This document shows, in pieces, positions 16,001 to 23,795 of a stretch of 64,000 bases of DNA. A model generated the notes under the pieces. It worked only from the letters and a program-made list of their open reading frames with translations, did no database searches and was not told the DNA's origin. Each line of letters begins with the position of its first letter. Position 1 is the stretch's first letter. The translations under genes were made by a program, and so were the position numbers. Source of the stretch: Elusimicrobiota bacterium (lineage in GTDB: Bacteria > Elusimicrobiota > Elusimicrobia > UBA1565 > UBA9628); assembly GCA_026388095.1 (NCBI GenBank), contig JAPLKL010000067.1, forward strand, positions 1 through 64,000, read 5' to 3'.

Positions 16001-16308
16001 TGCTCCAGAAGAATCGGTATATCTATAATGATCTGCTGCGCCGATCCGGAGCGATCGTGTTCTCTTCCAGTCAGGGAGGGGAATTTTCTTTTGAGCGGGA
16101 TGACCTTCAGAACGGGATATTCACGAAGGCGCTTCTCTCGGGCCTTTCAAGCGGCGCCGCTGACGGGGACGGGGATGGGACCATCTCGACCGATGAGTTG
16201 CGCGAATATGTGATTGCAGAGGTGGATAGGGTGAGTGGAGGGATGCAGCATCCGACGGTCGATCGGGACAACATCTACCAGAAGATTACATTTCCGCTGA
16301 TCAGGTGA
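13030..16308 (+). CDS. Secreted 14-blade WD40 protein with C-terminal caspase (C14) domain
   Basis: 1092 residues. Signal peptide (residues 1-28) predicts export. Fourteen WD40 repeats follow (about residues 38-640, each with forms such as AVTPDGK..VTG and LWDL.TG), enough for two seven-bladed propellers. After a linker (DDWIMYTPDGYFDGS) a caspase-like domain begins near residue 814 (YYIGFGVSDYANEALNLKYA) with catalytic His894 in SGHGIH and Cys946 in DTCESGE. An EF-hand-type loop DGDGDGTISTDE (1045-1056) suggests calcium dependence. Base composition is clearly less GC-rich than neighbours. Caspase-WD40 fusions are known in bacteria; role could be regulated proteolysis in the envelope. ATG at 13030 or 13039. 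Confidence 0.92.
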   Translation: MKPMRTRTTNCWLGLLLLPALIPTVWSQAFGKQSGLQLELQTGHTAHATSAAITSDGKYLISASDDETAKLWELSTGILIRTFRGQGSGIRAMAVNADCDNLATGDQAGNVVLWNLSTGRRMGTYRTHNEWVTFLALNSDCRRFVAGGLDNTVKSWDLSLGKELRSFGPFASPAFYATDRYLLTIAARRGDHQDIYTLWNTATGESVRTFQGSGLASAIAMSSDEKLMVTGRGDGTAILWDMRTGKRIRDFKGHADPVLAVAISPDNRRLVAGGDGGAVQSWDLATGKEIAIFRGRAPVRALAVTPDSRYLAVVSFDQAVKLWDLTSGEEVRTFTGHAFQAGSIAMTRDGKYLVTGGSGGSEGVAKLWDLSTGQEIRTYPAQKVTSIAITPDGEYLVTGSYDCTARLWSLVGGQEIRVFRGHHAGVTSVAITPDGKQLVTGGEDHAAKLWDLATGQEVRTYISEDLVRPSVAVTPDGKRLIAGGLSGANIWDIATGRVERDFGRLGAVSLAVSPNGRYLAVGRYSSHNSAQWLDIATGEVIRTFDTGKASWSVAVTPDGERMVTASDDTNAYLWDLRTGAKIRSFIGHSDRLLAVAVTPDGKRVVTGSADGSLRIWDIETGENLALVSSASSDDWIMYTPDGYFDGSKNAGDLVKMVKGLTAYGVDQFATRLNRPDVVLARLKLGDQGLLQHYLAQHERRLKRLGIPYDLPAGDFQAPDAKILGSKQTGKFLQIRFKLHDATSRIKKYNIYANDVPLFGAYGKDVDGKDIARTERIELASGRNKLEVSCLTADGVECLRALTFADYREQVGGDLYYIGFGVSDYANEALNLKYAHRDALDLADAFVKMKGKSFKNVYAKSFVNREATVQNIKGARKLLEKAGVDDTVVMFISGHGIHDHDAAATYYFATHDADLRDLSRTAASFELLESIMQGISPRKKFFLMDTCESGEVEEKAANQQYAQARSRGLRPRTIKDIRVRSDGGRFSPRPFLLQKNRYIYNDLLRRSGAIVFSSSQGGEFSFERDDLQNGIFTKALLSGLSSGAADGDGDGTISTDELREYVIAEVDRVSGGMQHPTVDRDNIYQKITFPLIR

Positions 16309-16412
16309 CCGTGCCAAGTCACCCGGTGGAGCCAGTGGTAAGGGCCATTGAACAACAGGTACATCTTCGTCATTCGTTTGGCTGCCGATGGAAGAGGGGA
16401 CTCGTGTCCGCC

Positions 16413-17063
16413 TCAGCCCTTGATCAGGCGGGAAAACGCCCCGTCCACCCATAGCGCCGCCGGCTGGCTGGCCGACCACACCCACAGCGCCACCACCGCG
16501 CCCGTGAACACATCCAGCGTGTAGTGCGCGCGCAGGACCAAGACCGCGGCTATCTCGAAAGCCGCCACGAGCAGAACGACGCCATCGAGCCAGACATAAC
16601 CCAGAGAGTGCAGGACCAGAGCGCCCAAGACCGCGATGGCCGTATGCCCTGAGAAGAACAGGTCGTTGGACACCCCGTAGGTCACCAAGAAGGACGGGAC
16701 TCCCGGGTCGCGCCAGATCATCCCTTTGGGCGGCGGCAGGGAAGTCGTGGCCTGGCACAACTGGCGCAAGGAGAAGATTATCAGGAGAGCGATCAACGGC
16801 CGAACGCTCGGCCCGAAGATCGAGTAAAGGATGGTCGTTGCCCCAAGCAGGTCTATGCCCAAAGAACTCGCGATGAGCAAAGCATCCGCCGCTTTCGGGT
16901 TCCGAGCCAGCGCCGCGTTCCAGGACTCGGTCCAGACATGCACTTGGTCTCCGACCGCGCCCGGCGCGCCGGAGCGCCTCCCGATCAGCCGCTGGGTCCA
17001 GAACCACAATCCCAAAGCCCCGACCATCGACACCCCGCGCAGAGCGGCCAGCGGGACCGTCAT
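16413..17063 (-). CDS. PAP2-like / sphingomyelin-synthase-like membrane phosphatase
   Basis: 216 residues with about six membrane segments. The motifs NDLFFSGHTA and RAHYTLDVFTG are the His-bearing boxes of the PAP2_C group (sphingomyelin synthase-like, lipid phosphatase or phosphotransferase), with His and Asp as the catalytic residues. The ATG at 17063 overlaps the stop of the acyltransferase gene (ATGA), so the two proteins are translationally coupled and likely act on the same phospholipid or lipid-A pathway in the inner membrane. A GTG at 17072 is an alternative start. Confidence 0.82.
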   Translation of the reverse strand: MTVPLAALRGVSMVGALGLWFWTQRLIGRRSGAPGAVGDQVHVWTESWNAALARNPKAADALLIASSLGIDLLGATTILYSIFGPSVRPLIALLIIFSLRQLCQATTSLPPPKGMIWRDPGVPSFLVTYGVSNDLFFSGHTAIAVLGALVLHSLGYVWLDGVVLLVAAFEIAAVLVLRAHYTLDVFTGAVVALWVWSASQPAALWVDGAFSRLIKG

Positions 17064-18274
17064 GAAGACCACCCCGTGCCCGCGGGGATGGCCGCGCCGC
17101 GGCCCAGGTCGGAGAGCATCCCCTCCAAAGCCTCGCGCAAAGACCCGGTCAGCGGGTCAGGAGAGCCGCCCTTCTCAGCCGGCACCTCGATCGCGGGCCC
17201 CACGCGCACCCGCACCGAAAGCGGACCGTGGACGGCGCAGGCGTCGGTCAGGTCCTCCTCGAAACGCTCCAGAGTCTCGATGATCCTCTCCGCGGTCGGC
17301 CGCCGCGCCACATAATCGGGAGGATACAGGCAAAGCTGCTGGGCCAGGTAAAGGTCGGCGAGTTGACCCCACCGCCGGGCCCGCTCCGCTTCGTCTATGG
17401 AGCCCTCGGCCATCTCCGGCAGGATGGCCGAGCGCAAGGCCCGCACCCGGTTGGGCACATCCGCGTCCTTCTTGGCTACTGTCCACTCGGCTTCCAGGGG
17501 AGCCAGGATCGCGTCTATGAGCCGGGCCTGCCGTTCTTCCAAGGCGCCCGGCTGCGGAGCCTTCAGATACTCCAGCTCCTTGAGCGCCAGGAGCGCTTCT
17601 CCCACCGCGATGATCCGCTCGCGCAAAGAGGCGTTCGCCTTCCTCGACCAGGTCAGCCGCGCCTCGATGCCGCTCAACATCTCATCGGCGGTCTTGAGCA
17701 GGTCGCCGCCGTAGTCGTAGCGCAGCGCGACCGGATGGATCACGATCCGGCGCCCGCTCTTCTCCCCCTGGCGCGCCGCCGAGCGCGCCATGAAGGCCAC
17801 CCCGTCGTTGAGGCGCTGGAGCTGCTCGTTGGCGCGCGAGACGAGGCCTTCCGGGAAGACGATCAGCGGCCCGCGCGCGTCGCGCAGGATCGCGATCGCC
17901 TCCTTGAGCGAGGCGGAGTCCAGCCCCTCGCGGTACACGCTGAACGCTCCCAGCCGCGGCAGCAGCCACGCCATGACGCGCCCCTGCATGAACAGATGCC
18001 AGCTCGCCATGATGAACAGCTTGCGCCCCAGCTCGCCGTTGAGCAGCCCCATGACCATCGGGTCGCACGGCCGGCAGTGGTTGGGCGCCAGCAGGACCCC
18101 GTGCCCCGCGTCAAGCGACGCGCGCAGATGCTCCAGCCCCTCGAAAGTAATCTTCTCCAAACCGTGCTGGCGCCGCAGTAGCGGCCGCAGGATCGGCTGG
18201 AAGACTTTGGGCCAGAGCGGATTGTGGTTCGGAGGGACGAACTTGTACGGCTTGTCGATGATGATGTTCTGCAT
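17060..18274 (-). CDS. plsC: PlsC-family acyltransferase with long C-terminal extension
   Basis: 404 residues. The acyltransferase boxes are NHCRPCD (N65-D71, the HX4D motif) and FPEG further on, so transfer of an acyl chain to a glycerolipid (1-acylglycerol-3-phosphate type) at the membrane is expected. The domain ends near residue 215; the remaining 190 residues are helical and charged, longer than the usual 240-residue PlsC, and unlike any domain I can name. First gene of a two-gene operon with the PAP2-like protein. Confidence 0.85.
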   Translation of the reverse strand: MQNIIIDKPYKFVPPNHNPLWPKVFQPILRPLLRRQHGLEKITFEGLEHLRASLDAGHGVLLAPNHCRPCDPMVMGLLNGELGRKLFIMASWHLFMQGRVMAWLLPRLGAFSVYREGLDSASLKEAIAILRDARGPLIVFPEGLVSRANEQLQRLNDGVAFMARSAARQGEKSGRRIVIHPVALRYDYGGDLLKTADEMLSGIEARLTWSRKANASLRERIIAVGEALLALKELEYLKAPQPGALEERQARLIDAILAPLEAEWTVAKKDADVPNRVRALRSAILPEMAEGSIDEAERARRWGQLADLYLAQQLCLYPPDYVARRPTAERIIETLERFEEDLTDACAVHGPLSVRVRVGPAIEVPAEKGGSPDPLTGSLREALEGMLSDLGRGAAIPAGTGWSS

Positions 18275-18332
18275 GGGCGGTCATCCCGGCTCCGGGTATT
18301 GTATGATAGCGGCGCAAACGGAGCAATCTCCC

Positions 18333-19736
18333 ATGTGGAACAAGACCAGCATCATCTGCACTTTGGGCCCCGCCACATCCAAGCGGAAGACCCTCCTATC
18401 CCTCATCTCGGCCGGCATGGATATCGCCCGGCTCAATTTCTCTCATGGGGACCTCGAACAGCACCGCGGCTTCATCAAGCTCGTGCGCGACTGCTCCCAG
18501 CGCGCCGGCCGCGCCATCGGGATACTCCAGGACCTCCCCGGACCGAAGCTGCGCGCCGGCAAGCTCCCCGGCGACACCCTCGAACTCCACGCCGGCGAGC
18601 AAGTCCTCCTCTCCCCGCGGCCCCAGCCAGGCCTCAAGCACCTCCCCTTCCCGGACCAACGCCTCCTGCGCGCCCTCAAGCCGGGAAACGACGTCTGGCT
18701 GGCCGACGGCATGTCCCACCTCAAGGTCCTTAAGGTCGAAGACGGAGCCGCCCTGTGCCGCTCCCTCTCCCACGCGGTCCTGCGCTCGCACTGCGGGGTG
18801 AACCTCCCGCACGCCGGGCTCTCCATCGCGGCCTTCACGGCCGCCGACCGCCGTTATCTCCGTTTCGGCCTGGCGCAGGGCGTCGATTTCGTGGCGGTCT
18901 CATTCGTCTCCGGGCCGGAGGACCTGCGCGCCGTGCGCCGCGCCCTGGCCGGAGCCCGCCGCAAGCCCCGGCTCATCGCCAAGATCGAGCGCGCCGAGGC
19001 CATGGACCGACTCCCGGACATAGTCCGGGAGTCGGACGCCGTCATGGTCGCGCGCGGCGACCTCGGAGTCGAGCTCCCCTTCTCCCAGGTGCCCTTCGCC
19101 CAGAAGGAGATCGTCGCCGAGTGCCGAAGACAAGGCCGGCCCGTGATCGTGGCGACCCAGATGCTGGAATCCATGATCTCCAGCCCCCGGCCCACCCGCG
19201 CGGAGATGACCGACATCGCCAACGCGGTCCTCGACGGCGCCGACGCGGTGATGCTCTCGGGCGAGACTTCGGTGGGCAAGTTCCCCCGCGAGGCCGTCGC
19301 GGCTCTGGCCGCGGTGGCCCGCGAGGCGGAGGCGCATCTTGAGCCCCAGGTCTGCTGCGACTATCCCTTCGCCTCGCCCAGCGCCCGCGCCATCGCCGCC
19401 TCCGCCGTGACCTTGGCCGAGGGCGTCCGCGCCAAAGCCATCGTGGTCCCGACCTTCACCGGCGACACGGCGCGCTGCGTCTCGCACCTCAAGCCCCGCT
19501 GCCCCATCGTGGCCCTGTGCGCTCCCGGCCCCGAAAGCCAGCTCACCCTGCTCTGGGGCGTGCGGGCCTACGTGGTCCCGGGCCTGGGCCGGCGCCTGGA
19601 GGGCATACTCGCCGAGTCCCGCCGCGCCGCGCGCCGTCTGAGGCTGGCGCGGCCGGGCGAATCCATCGTGGTGACCTGCAGCCTGCCGGGCCGGGGGACT
19701 TCGGACGGCCGCATCACGGCCGCGGTCAGGGTCTGA
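18333..19736 (+). CDS. pyk: Pyruvate kinase
   Basis: 467 residues; phosphoenolpyruvate plus ADP to pyruvate plus ATP, glycolysis. Visible signatures: KTSIICTLGPATS at the N-terminus, RLNFSHG, the active site LIAKIERAEAM with the catalytic Lys, VARGDLGVE, and TQMLESM followed by SGETSVGKFP. The central B domain is present (residues about 70-155). GGAG lies about 10 nt before the ATG; TATGAT at 18302-18307 is a possible -10. The frame is open far upstream, but family alignment fixes this start. The stop TGA and the stop of the convergent radical SAM gene are adjacent (TGATCA). Confidence 0.97.
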   Translation: MWNKTSIICTLGPATSKRKTLLSLISAGMDIARLNFSHGDLEQHRGFIKLVRDCSQRAGRAIGILQDLPGPKLRAGKLPGDTLELHAGEQVLLSPRPQPGLKHLPFPDQRLLRALKPGNDVWLADGMSHLKVLKVEDGAALCRSLSHAVLRSHCGVNLPHAGLSIAAFTAADRRYLRFGLAQGVDFVAVSFVSGPEDLRAVRRALAGARRKPRLIAKIERAEAMDRLPDIVRESDAVMVARGDLGVELPFSQVPFAQKEIVAECRRQGRPVIVATQMLESMISSPRPTRAEMTDIANAVLDGADAVMLSGETSVGKFPREAVAALAAVAREAEAHLEPQVCCDYPFASPSARAIAASAVTLAEGVRAKAIVVPTFTGDTARCVSHLKPRCPIVALCAPGPESQLTLLWGVRAYVVPGLGRRLEGILAESRRAARRLRLARPGESIVVTCSLPGRGTSDGRITAAVRV

Positions 19737-21179
19737 TCACCCGGGCTTCGGGATGTTCTTCTCGCGCAGGAGCTTCTCCTGCCGGTCCGACTCCTCGGAG
19801 GGCCGCTTCTCGCGGACCAGGCCCAGCGGAGCGAGGGCCTCGATCATGCGCCGGCGGCGGTCCTGGCGGATCGCGTGGGTGTTGGAGAAATCCCGCAAGT
19901 GCCAGGCGCCGGGCGGCTCGTTGTCGGGGATGATGCCCCAGGCGTCGAACCGCTCCGATATGGGCGAGTAGGTCTGCGGCCCCATGACCGAGACCGACCC
20001 GATCGTCGAGATATACCCGGCGTTGCGCTTGATGAAGTCGATGGTGGCCTGGAAGTCGGCCTCCGTCTCCCCGGGGAAGCCGACCATGACGCAGACCGCG
20101 GCGTCGATGCCGTGGCGCTTCATGTCGCGGAGGACCGCCTCCGCGTGCGCGAGCTTGAACCTCTTGCCCATCGCGTCGAGCACGCGCTGGGAGCCGCTCT
20201 CGAGCCCGAAGTTGAGGCAATAGCAGCCGGTCCGGCTGAGCTTCTCGATGGCGGCCTCGTCCATGAGCGGATGGAACACCGCGAAGCCTTCCCACTCGAT
20301 GGCGAGCTTCCGGCCGATGATGAGGTCGCAAAGCTTGAGCAGTTCCTTCATGTCGGAGTTCGCGGTCGGGCTGGACTCGAAGAAGGAGCTGATCCCGTAG
20401 CGGCCGACCTGGTGCTCCAGCTCCGCGCAGATGCCCTCCGCCGAGCGCGACCGGAACTCGGGGATGTAGCCCGGCACGCTGCAGAAGGCGCAGCGCCAGG
20501 CGCAGCCGCGGTTGAACGCGATGGGCAGCTGCTTGTCCACCAGGCTGAGGTCGTAATCGGAGAAATCCGGGAACGGCAGCCGGTCCGGGTGGACGACGGG
20601 GCGCGGGGGGCCTTGGACCATGTCCGCGCCCTGGCGGACGTAGGCCCCGGCGCAGGGCGCCAGCCGGCCCCCGGCCTCGTAGGACCCCAGCAGCTCGAGC
20701 ACGGTGAGCTCGCCCTCGCCGTAGACGACCGCGTCGACGGCGGGCTCTTGGGCCAGCCGGTCGCCGTGCCAGCGGGGCATGCAGTCCGGTCCTCCGAAGA
20801 TGACGACGCACCGGGGATCGCGGCCTTTGATGATGCGCGCGAGGGCGATGCTGTTGTCCCGGTTCATCTCCCAGACGCTGAGGCCGAAGACCCGGTAGCC
20901 GGAGGCGATCAGGCCGTCGATCTCCGCCACGATCTCCGGCATGAAGCGCTGGAAGACCTCCGCCGACATCCGGACGTACTGGCTCGTGTCGGCGCCGTAC
21001 CAGTGCCAGGCGTCGCGGGTCGCTTCGTCCACGCGGCCGTACAGCGTCCAATTGTAGTCCAGGACCTTGACGTCGTAGCCCGCGCGCGCGATCACGGCCC
21101 GGAGGTAGCCGACGGCGAGGTCCGGCGGGAACGGCAGCGTGACGCAGGGGCAGCGGATCAAGGCGATCTTCGTCTGCAA
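19737..21179 (-). CDS. B12-binding-domain radical SAM enzyme
   Basis: 480 residues. The N-terminal 190 residues form a cobalamin-binding-type Rossmann domain (PPDLAVGYLRAVIARAGYDVKVLD, VFGLSVWEMN, VVIFGGPDCMPRW, VVYGEGE). The radical SAM cluster motif is C226-X3-C230-X2-C233 in NRGCAWRCAFCS, followed by FFESSPTANSDMK and NFGLESGSQRVLDAMGK. The class includes methyltransferases and enzymes of lipid or natural-product modification; substrate unknown. Its stop codon abuts that of pyk. The divergent amino acid permease starts 90 nt from its ATG. Confidence 0.9.
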   Translation of the reverse strand: MQTKIALIRCPCVTLPFPPDLAVGYLRAVIARAGYDVKVLDYNWTLYGRVDEATRDAWHWYGADTSQYVRMSAEVFQRFMPEIVAEIDGLIASGYRVFGLSVWEMNRDNSIALARIIKGRDPRCVVIFGGPDCMPRWHGDRLAQEPAVDAVVYGEGELTVLELLGSYEAGGRLAPCAGAYVRQGADMVQGPPRPVVHPDRLPFPDFSDYDLSLVDKQLPIAFNRGCAWRCAFCSVPGYIPEFRSRSAEGICAELEHQVGRYGISSFFESSPTANSDMKELLKLCDLIIGRKLAIEWEGFAVFHPLMDEAAIEKLSRTGCYCLNFGLESGSQRVLDAMGKRFKLAHAEAVLRDMKRHGIDAAVCVMVGFPGETEADFQATIDFIKRNAGYISTIGSVSVMGPQTYSPISERFDAWGIIPDNEPPGAWHLRDFSNTHAIRQDRRRRMIEALAPLGLVREKRPSEESDRQEKLLREKNIPKPG

Positions 21180-21269
21180 GGCTAGATTCTACCTGATTGC
21201 CGCATCGTTTTTTTGTAGGATTTGGCGGGAACTTTCCCCAAAACCCAGCCGCAGCAAGGAACCCTCCAT

Positions 21270-22796
21270 ATGAAACACCTTTTCGCCCGCAAGCCTCTGA
21301 GCCTGCTCCTGCAGGAGATGGAAGGCGAGCATCGCCTGCGCCGCGTCCTGGGCCCGGTGCAGTTGACCGCCCTCGGGGTCGGCTGCATCATCGGCACCGG
21401 CATCTTCGTCTTGACCGGCGTGGCCGCGCACGACAAGGCGGGCCCGGCGCTCATCCTCTCCTTCGTGGTGGCGGGCCTGGCCTGCATCTTCTCGGCTTTG
21501 TGCTACGCGGAGTTCGCGGCCATGGCGCCCGTGGCCGGCTCGGCCTACACCTACGCCTACGCCACCTTGGGCGAGCTCTTCGCCTGGATCATCGGCTGGG
21601 ACCTGGTCCTGGAATACACCGTAGCCGCCGCCACCGTGGCCCACGGCTGGTCGCACTACTTCCAGAATTTCATCGGGATATTCGGGCTGAGCATCCCCCA
21701 GTCCATATCCATCTCGCCTTTCGACTTCAGTCCGGAGCTGGGGCGGCTGGTGGCCACGGGCTCGGTCCTGGACGTGCCGGCCATCGTCATCGCCGGCATC
21801 ATCACCTGCATCTTGATCGTGGGCATCAAGGAGAGCGCCTCCTTCAACACCGCGATGGTGGGCATCAAGGTCGCGGTGGTGTTCTTCGTCATCATCGTGG
21901 GCGCCTTCTACATCCATCCCTCCAACTGGATCCCTTTCGCTCCCTTTGGGCTGACCGGGGTGAGCTTCTTCGGGCACACTTTGGTGGGGCAGACCGGAAA
22001 CGGGGGTGAGCCGCTGGGCATGCTGGCCGGCGCGGCCATGATCTTCTTCGCCTATATCGGCTTCGACTCGGTCTCCACGCATTCGGAAGAGGCCAAGAAC
22101 CCGCAGCGCGACGTCCCCGTCGGCATCATCGTCTCCCTGCTCCTGTGCACCGTGCTCTACATCGCGGTCTCCGCGGTCCTGACCGGCATGGTGCCCTACA
22201 ACCATCTCGACATCCACGCGCCGGTGGCCGACGCCTTCCGCCAGGTCGGCCTGCCCTGGGCCCAGTTCATCATCGACGTGGGGGCTTTGGCCGGCATCAC
22301 CTCGGTGCTGCTGGTGCTCATGCTCAGCCAGCCGCGCATCTTCCTGGCCATGGCGCGCGACGGGCTGGTCCCGGCGAGCATATTCGGCGCCGTGCACACG
22401 AAGTTCCGCACGCCCTACAAGTCCACCATCCTGACCGGCATCCTGGTGGGCATCCTGGCCGCCTTGGTGCCCCTGCGCGTGCTGGCCGAGTTGGTCAACA
22501 TCGGCACGCTCTTCGCTTTCGTCATCGTCTGCGCGGCCGTGCTCATCATGCGCCGGATCGAGCCGCACGCCAAGCGGCCCTTCCTCTGCCCCATGGTGCC
22601 GCTCGTCCCCATCCTGGGCATCCTCCTGTGCTTGCTGCTCATGTTCTCCCTGCCCGCGGAGAACTGGCTGCGGCTCATCGTGTGGCTGCTGCTGGGCTTC
22701 GTGGTCTACTTCCTCTACGGCCGCCACCACAGCGTGATGGCGCAGCACCGCAAGAGGTCCCAGGCCCCGCTGCCCGCCCCGATCGAGGCGAACTAG
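21270..22796 (+). CDS. APC-family amino acid permease
   Basis: 508 residues, about 12 membrane helices; the first has the substrate-backbone motif GVGCIIGTGIFVLTG of cationic amino acid transporters (YfnA/CAT type). FFAYIGFDSVSTHSEEAKNPQRDVP is the conserved loop of that group. It should import amino acids with protons. AAGGA lies 9 nt before this ATG; an ATG at 21222 is less supported. The TAG stop (22794-22796) lies inside the left arm of the inverted-repeat element at 22793-23039, so the element may have set the protein's present C-terminus. Confidence 0.93.
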   Translation: MKHLFARKPLSLLLQEMEGEHRLRRVLGPVQLTALGVGCIIGTGIFVLTGVAAHDKAGPALILSFVVAGLACIFSALCYAEFAAMAPVAGSAYTYAYATLGELFAWIIGWDLVLEYTVAAATVAHGWSHYFQNFIGIFGLSIPQSISISPFDFSPELGRLVATGSVLDVPAIVIAGIITCILIVGIKESASFNTAMVGIKVAVVFFVIIVGAFYIHPSNWIPFAPFGLTGVSFFGHTLVGQTGNGGEPLGMLAGAAMIFFAYIGFDSVSTHSEEAKNPQRDVPVGIIVSLLLCTVLYIAVSAVLTGMVPYNHLDIHAPVADAFRQVGLPWAQFIIDVGALAGITSVLLVLMLSQPRIFLAMARDGLVPASIFGAVHTKFRTPYKSTILTGILVGILAALVPLRVLAELVNIGTLFAFVIVCAAVLIMRRIEPHAKRPFLCPMVPLVPILGILLCLLLMFSLPAENWLRLIVWLLLGFVVYFLYGRHHSVMAQHRKRSQAPLPAPIEAN

Positions 22797-23039
22797 CAGG
22801 CTGCTGATAAAGTCCGTTCTGCGAGCGCCCGGCGGCCGTCTGCCGGGCGCAACCGACCCGCGAAGCGGGGCGGCAGAACCCATCCGATAGGCTGCACGAA
22901 GGATGGCGCCTTCGGCGAGACTGGCCCAGACAGGCTGCGCCTGTCTGGGCCAGTTCGGGGATGGACTGTTGCCCGCTACCGAAAGGACTGTGTCCGGACA
23001 TAGTCCTTTCCGCAGGAGGGTTTATCAGCAGCCTGCTAG
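22793..23039. mobile_element. 247-bp structured element with perfect 19-bp terminal inverted repeats
   Basis: CTAGCAGGCTGCTGATAAA at 22793-22811 is repeated exactly inverted at 23021-23039. Between them lie perfect hairpins at 22825-22850 (9-bp arms) and 22921-22953 (15-bp arms CTGGCCCAGACAGGC, loop TGC), and a near-perfect 30-bp palindrome at 22981-23010. No open reading frame of note. Outer CTAG or TA may be a target duplication. This is the form of a MITE or other non-autonomous element. The GGCGGCAGAACCC module recurs inverted near 1905-1918. Confidence 0.8.
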
Positions 23040-23247
23040 CGCGCGGCGGCCGCGGGAGGTCTCCAGGCGGACGATGCGCTGGTCGTGGTCCTTGCTGTTC
23101 CAGGACATCAAGGAATGGTCGCGTCGGGGTTGCGGCCTGACCGGCCGCAACCTTCAATTGCGGCGGCTTTTGAGGCGCTGTGGGCATTCGGCCGCCGCTT
23201 TCCAGGCCGCAAGGCGGGGCCCGGCAATTCATATAATAGGACCTGCC
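23040..23247. other. Gap between inverted-repeat element and response regulator
   Basis: Contains a perfect hairpin at 23128-23152 (GGTTGCGGCC, loop TGACC). A 27-residue minus-strand frame (23108-23025) would use a TGA inside the element's right arm as its stop; too short to call. TATAAT at 23232-23237 is 10 nt before the response regulator ATG. Confidence 0.5.
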
Positions 23248-23631
23248 ATGGCGAGACTCTGGATCGTCGACGACGACCCCACTTGTCTCAGCATACTCGG
23301 CGGGATCCTGCGTCCGATGGGACATGAGCTGGTGCTGTTCCACGACGGTTCCGAGCTGCTCAAGCGCCTACAGGATCCGCAGGAAGCGGTCCCCGACCTC
23401 ATCCTGATGGATGTGATGATGCCGGGCTGCGACGGCTACACCCTGCATCAGAAACTGCGGGATGACAGCCGGTTCCGCAGAGTCCCCGTCATCGTCATGA
23501 CCGCAAAGAGCAACATGCGCGAGTTATTTTCTCCGGAGCAGGGAGTGGTCGCCTTCCTCGAAAAACCTATCAAGTTCAGCTTGTTGCGGGACACCGTCAC
23601 CAATGCCCTGGAGGGAAAAGGGACTCTTTAG
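23248..23631 (+). CDS. Stand-alone response regulator (receiver domain)
   Basis: 127-residue CheY-like receiver with no output domain. Acidic pair in IVDDDP, phospho-acceptor Asp in LILMDVMMPG, Thr in VIVMTAKS and Lys in FLEKPIK. It should relay phosphate from a histidine kinase to a partner protein. No kinase gene adjoins; the nearest, NtrB-like kinase lies 12 kb away. TATAAT (23232-23237) just before the ATG indicates its own promoter with a very short leader. The frame is open upstream, but those residues are not receiver-like. Confidence 0.93.
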   Translation: MARLWIVDDDPTCLSILGGILRPMGHELVLFHDGSELLKRLQDPQEAVPDLILMDVMMPGCDGYTLHQKLRDDSRFRRVPVIVMTAKSNMRELFSPEQGVVAFLEKPIKFSLLRDTVTNALEGKGTL

Positions 23632-23636
23632 TCAGT

Positions 23637-23783
23637 GTGTCGCCCTTCGGCATGTTCGGAGGCGGGAGGACCTCGATGGGGACGAGCGCAGGCATCAACA
23701 CCGAGGGGGCGGGCGCGGGCGAGAGGCTGCGCCTGAGCTTTGAGAACGACCGGCTGGCGAGCATCAAGAGCCGGTCCTCCTAG
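23637..23783 (+). CDS. Possible small ORF of 48 codons
   Basis: GTG at 23637 (or ATG at 23652) opens a Gly-rich frame ending ...RLRLSFENDRLASIKSRSS. It directly follows the response regulator. The C-terminal half reads like the tail of a structured protein, so it may be the remnant of a larger gene. No ribosome site or homology supports it. Confidence 0.25.
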   Translation: MSPFGMFGGGRTSMGTSAGINTEGAGAGERLRLSFENDRLASIKSRSS

Positions 23784-23795
23784 GCCGGCCGCTGC

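Noticed and set aside
23025-23108. 27-residue minus-strand ORF next to the inverted-repeat element
   Set aside because: Too short, no ribosome site, and its stop is supplied by the element.
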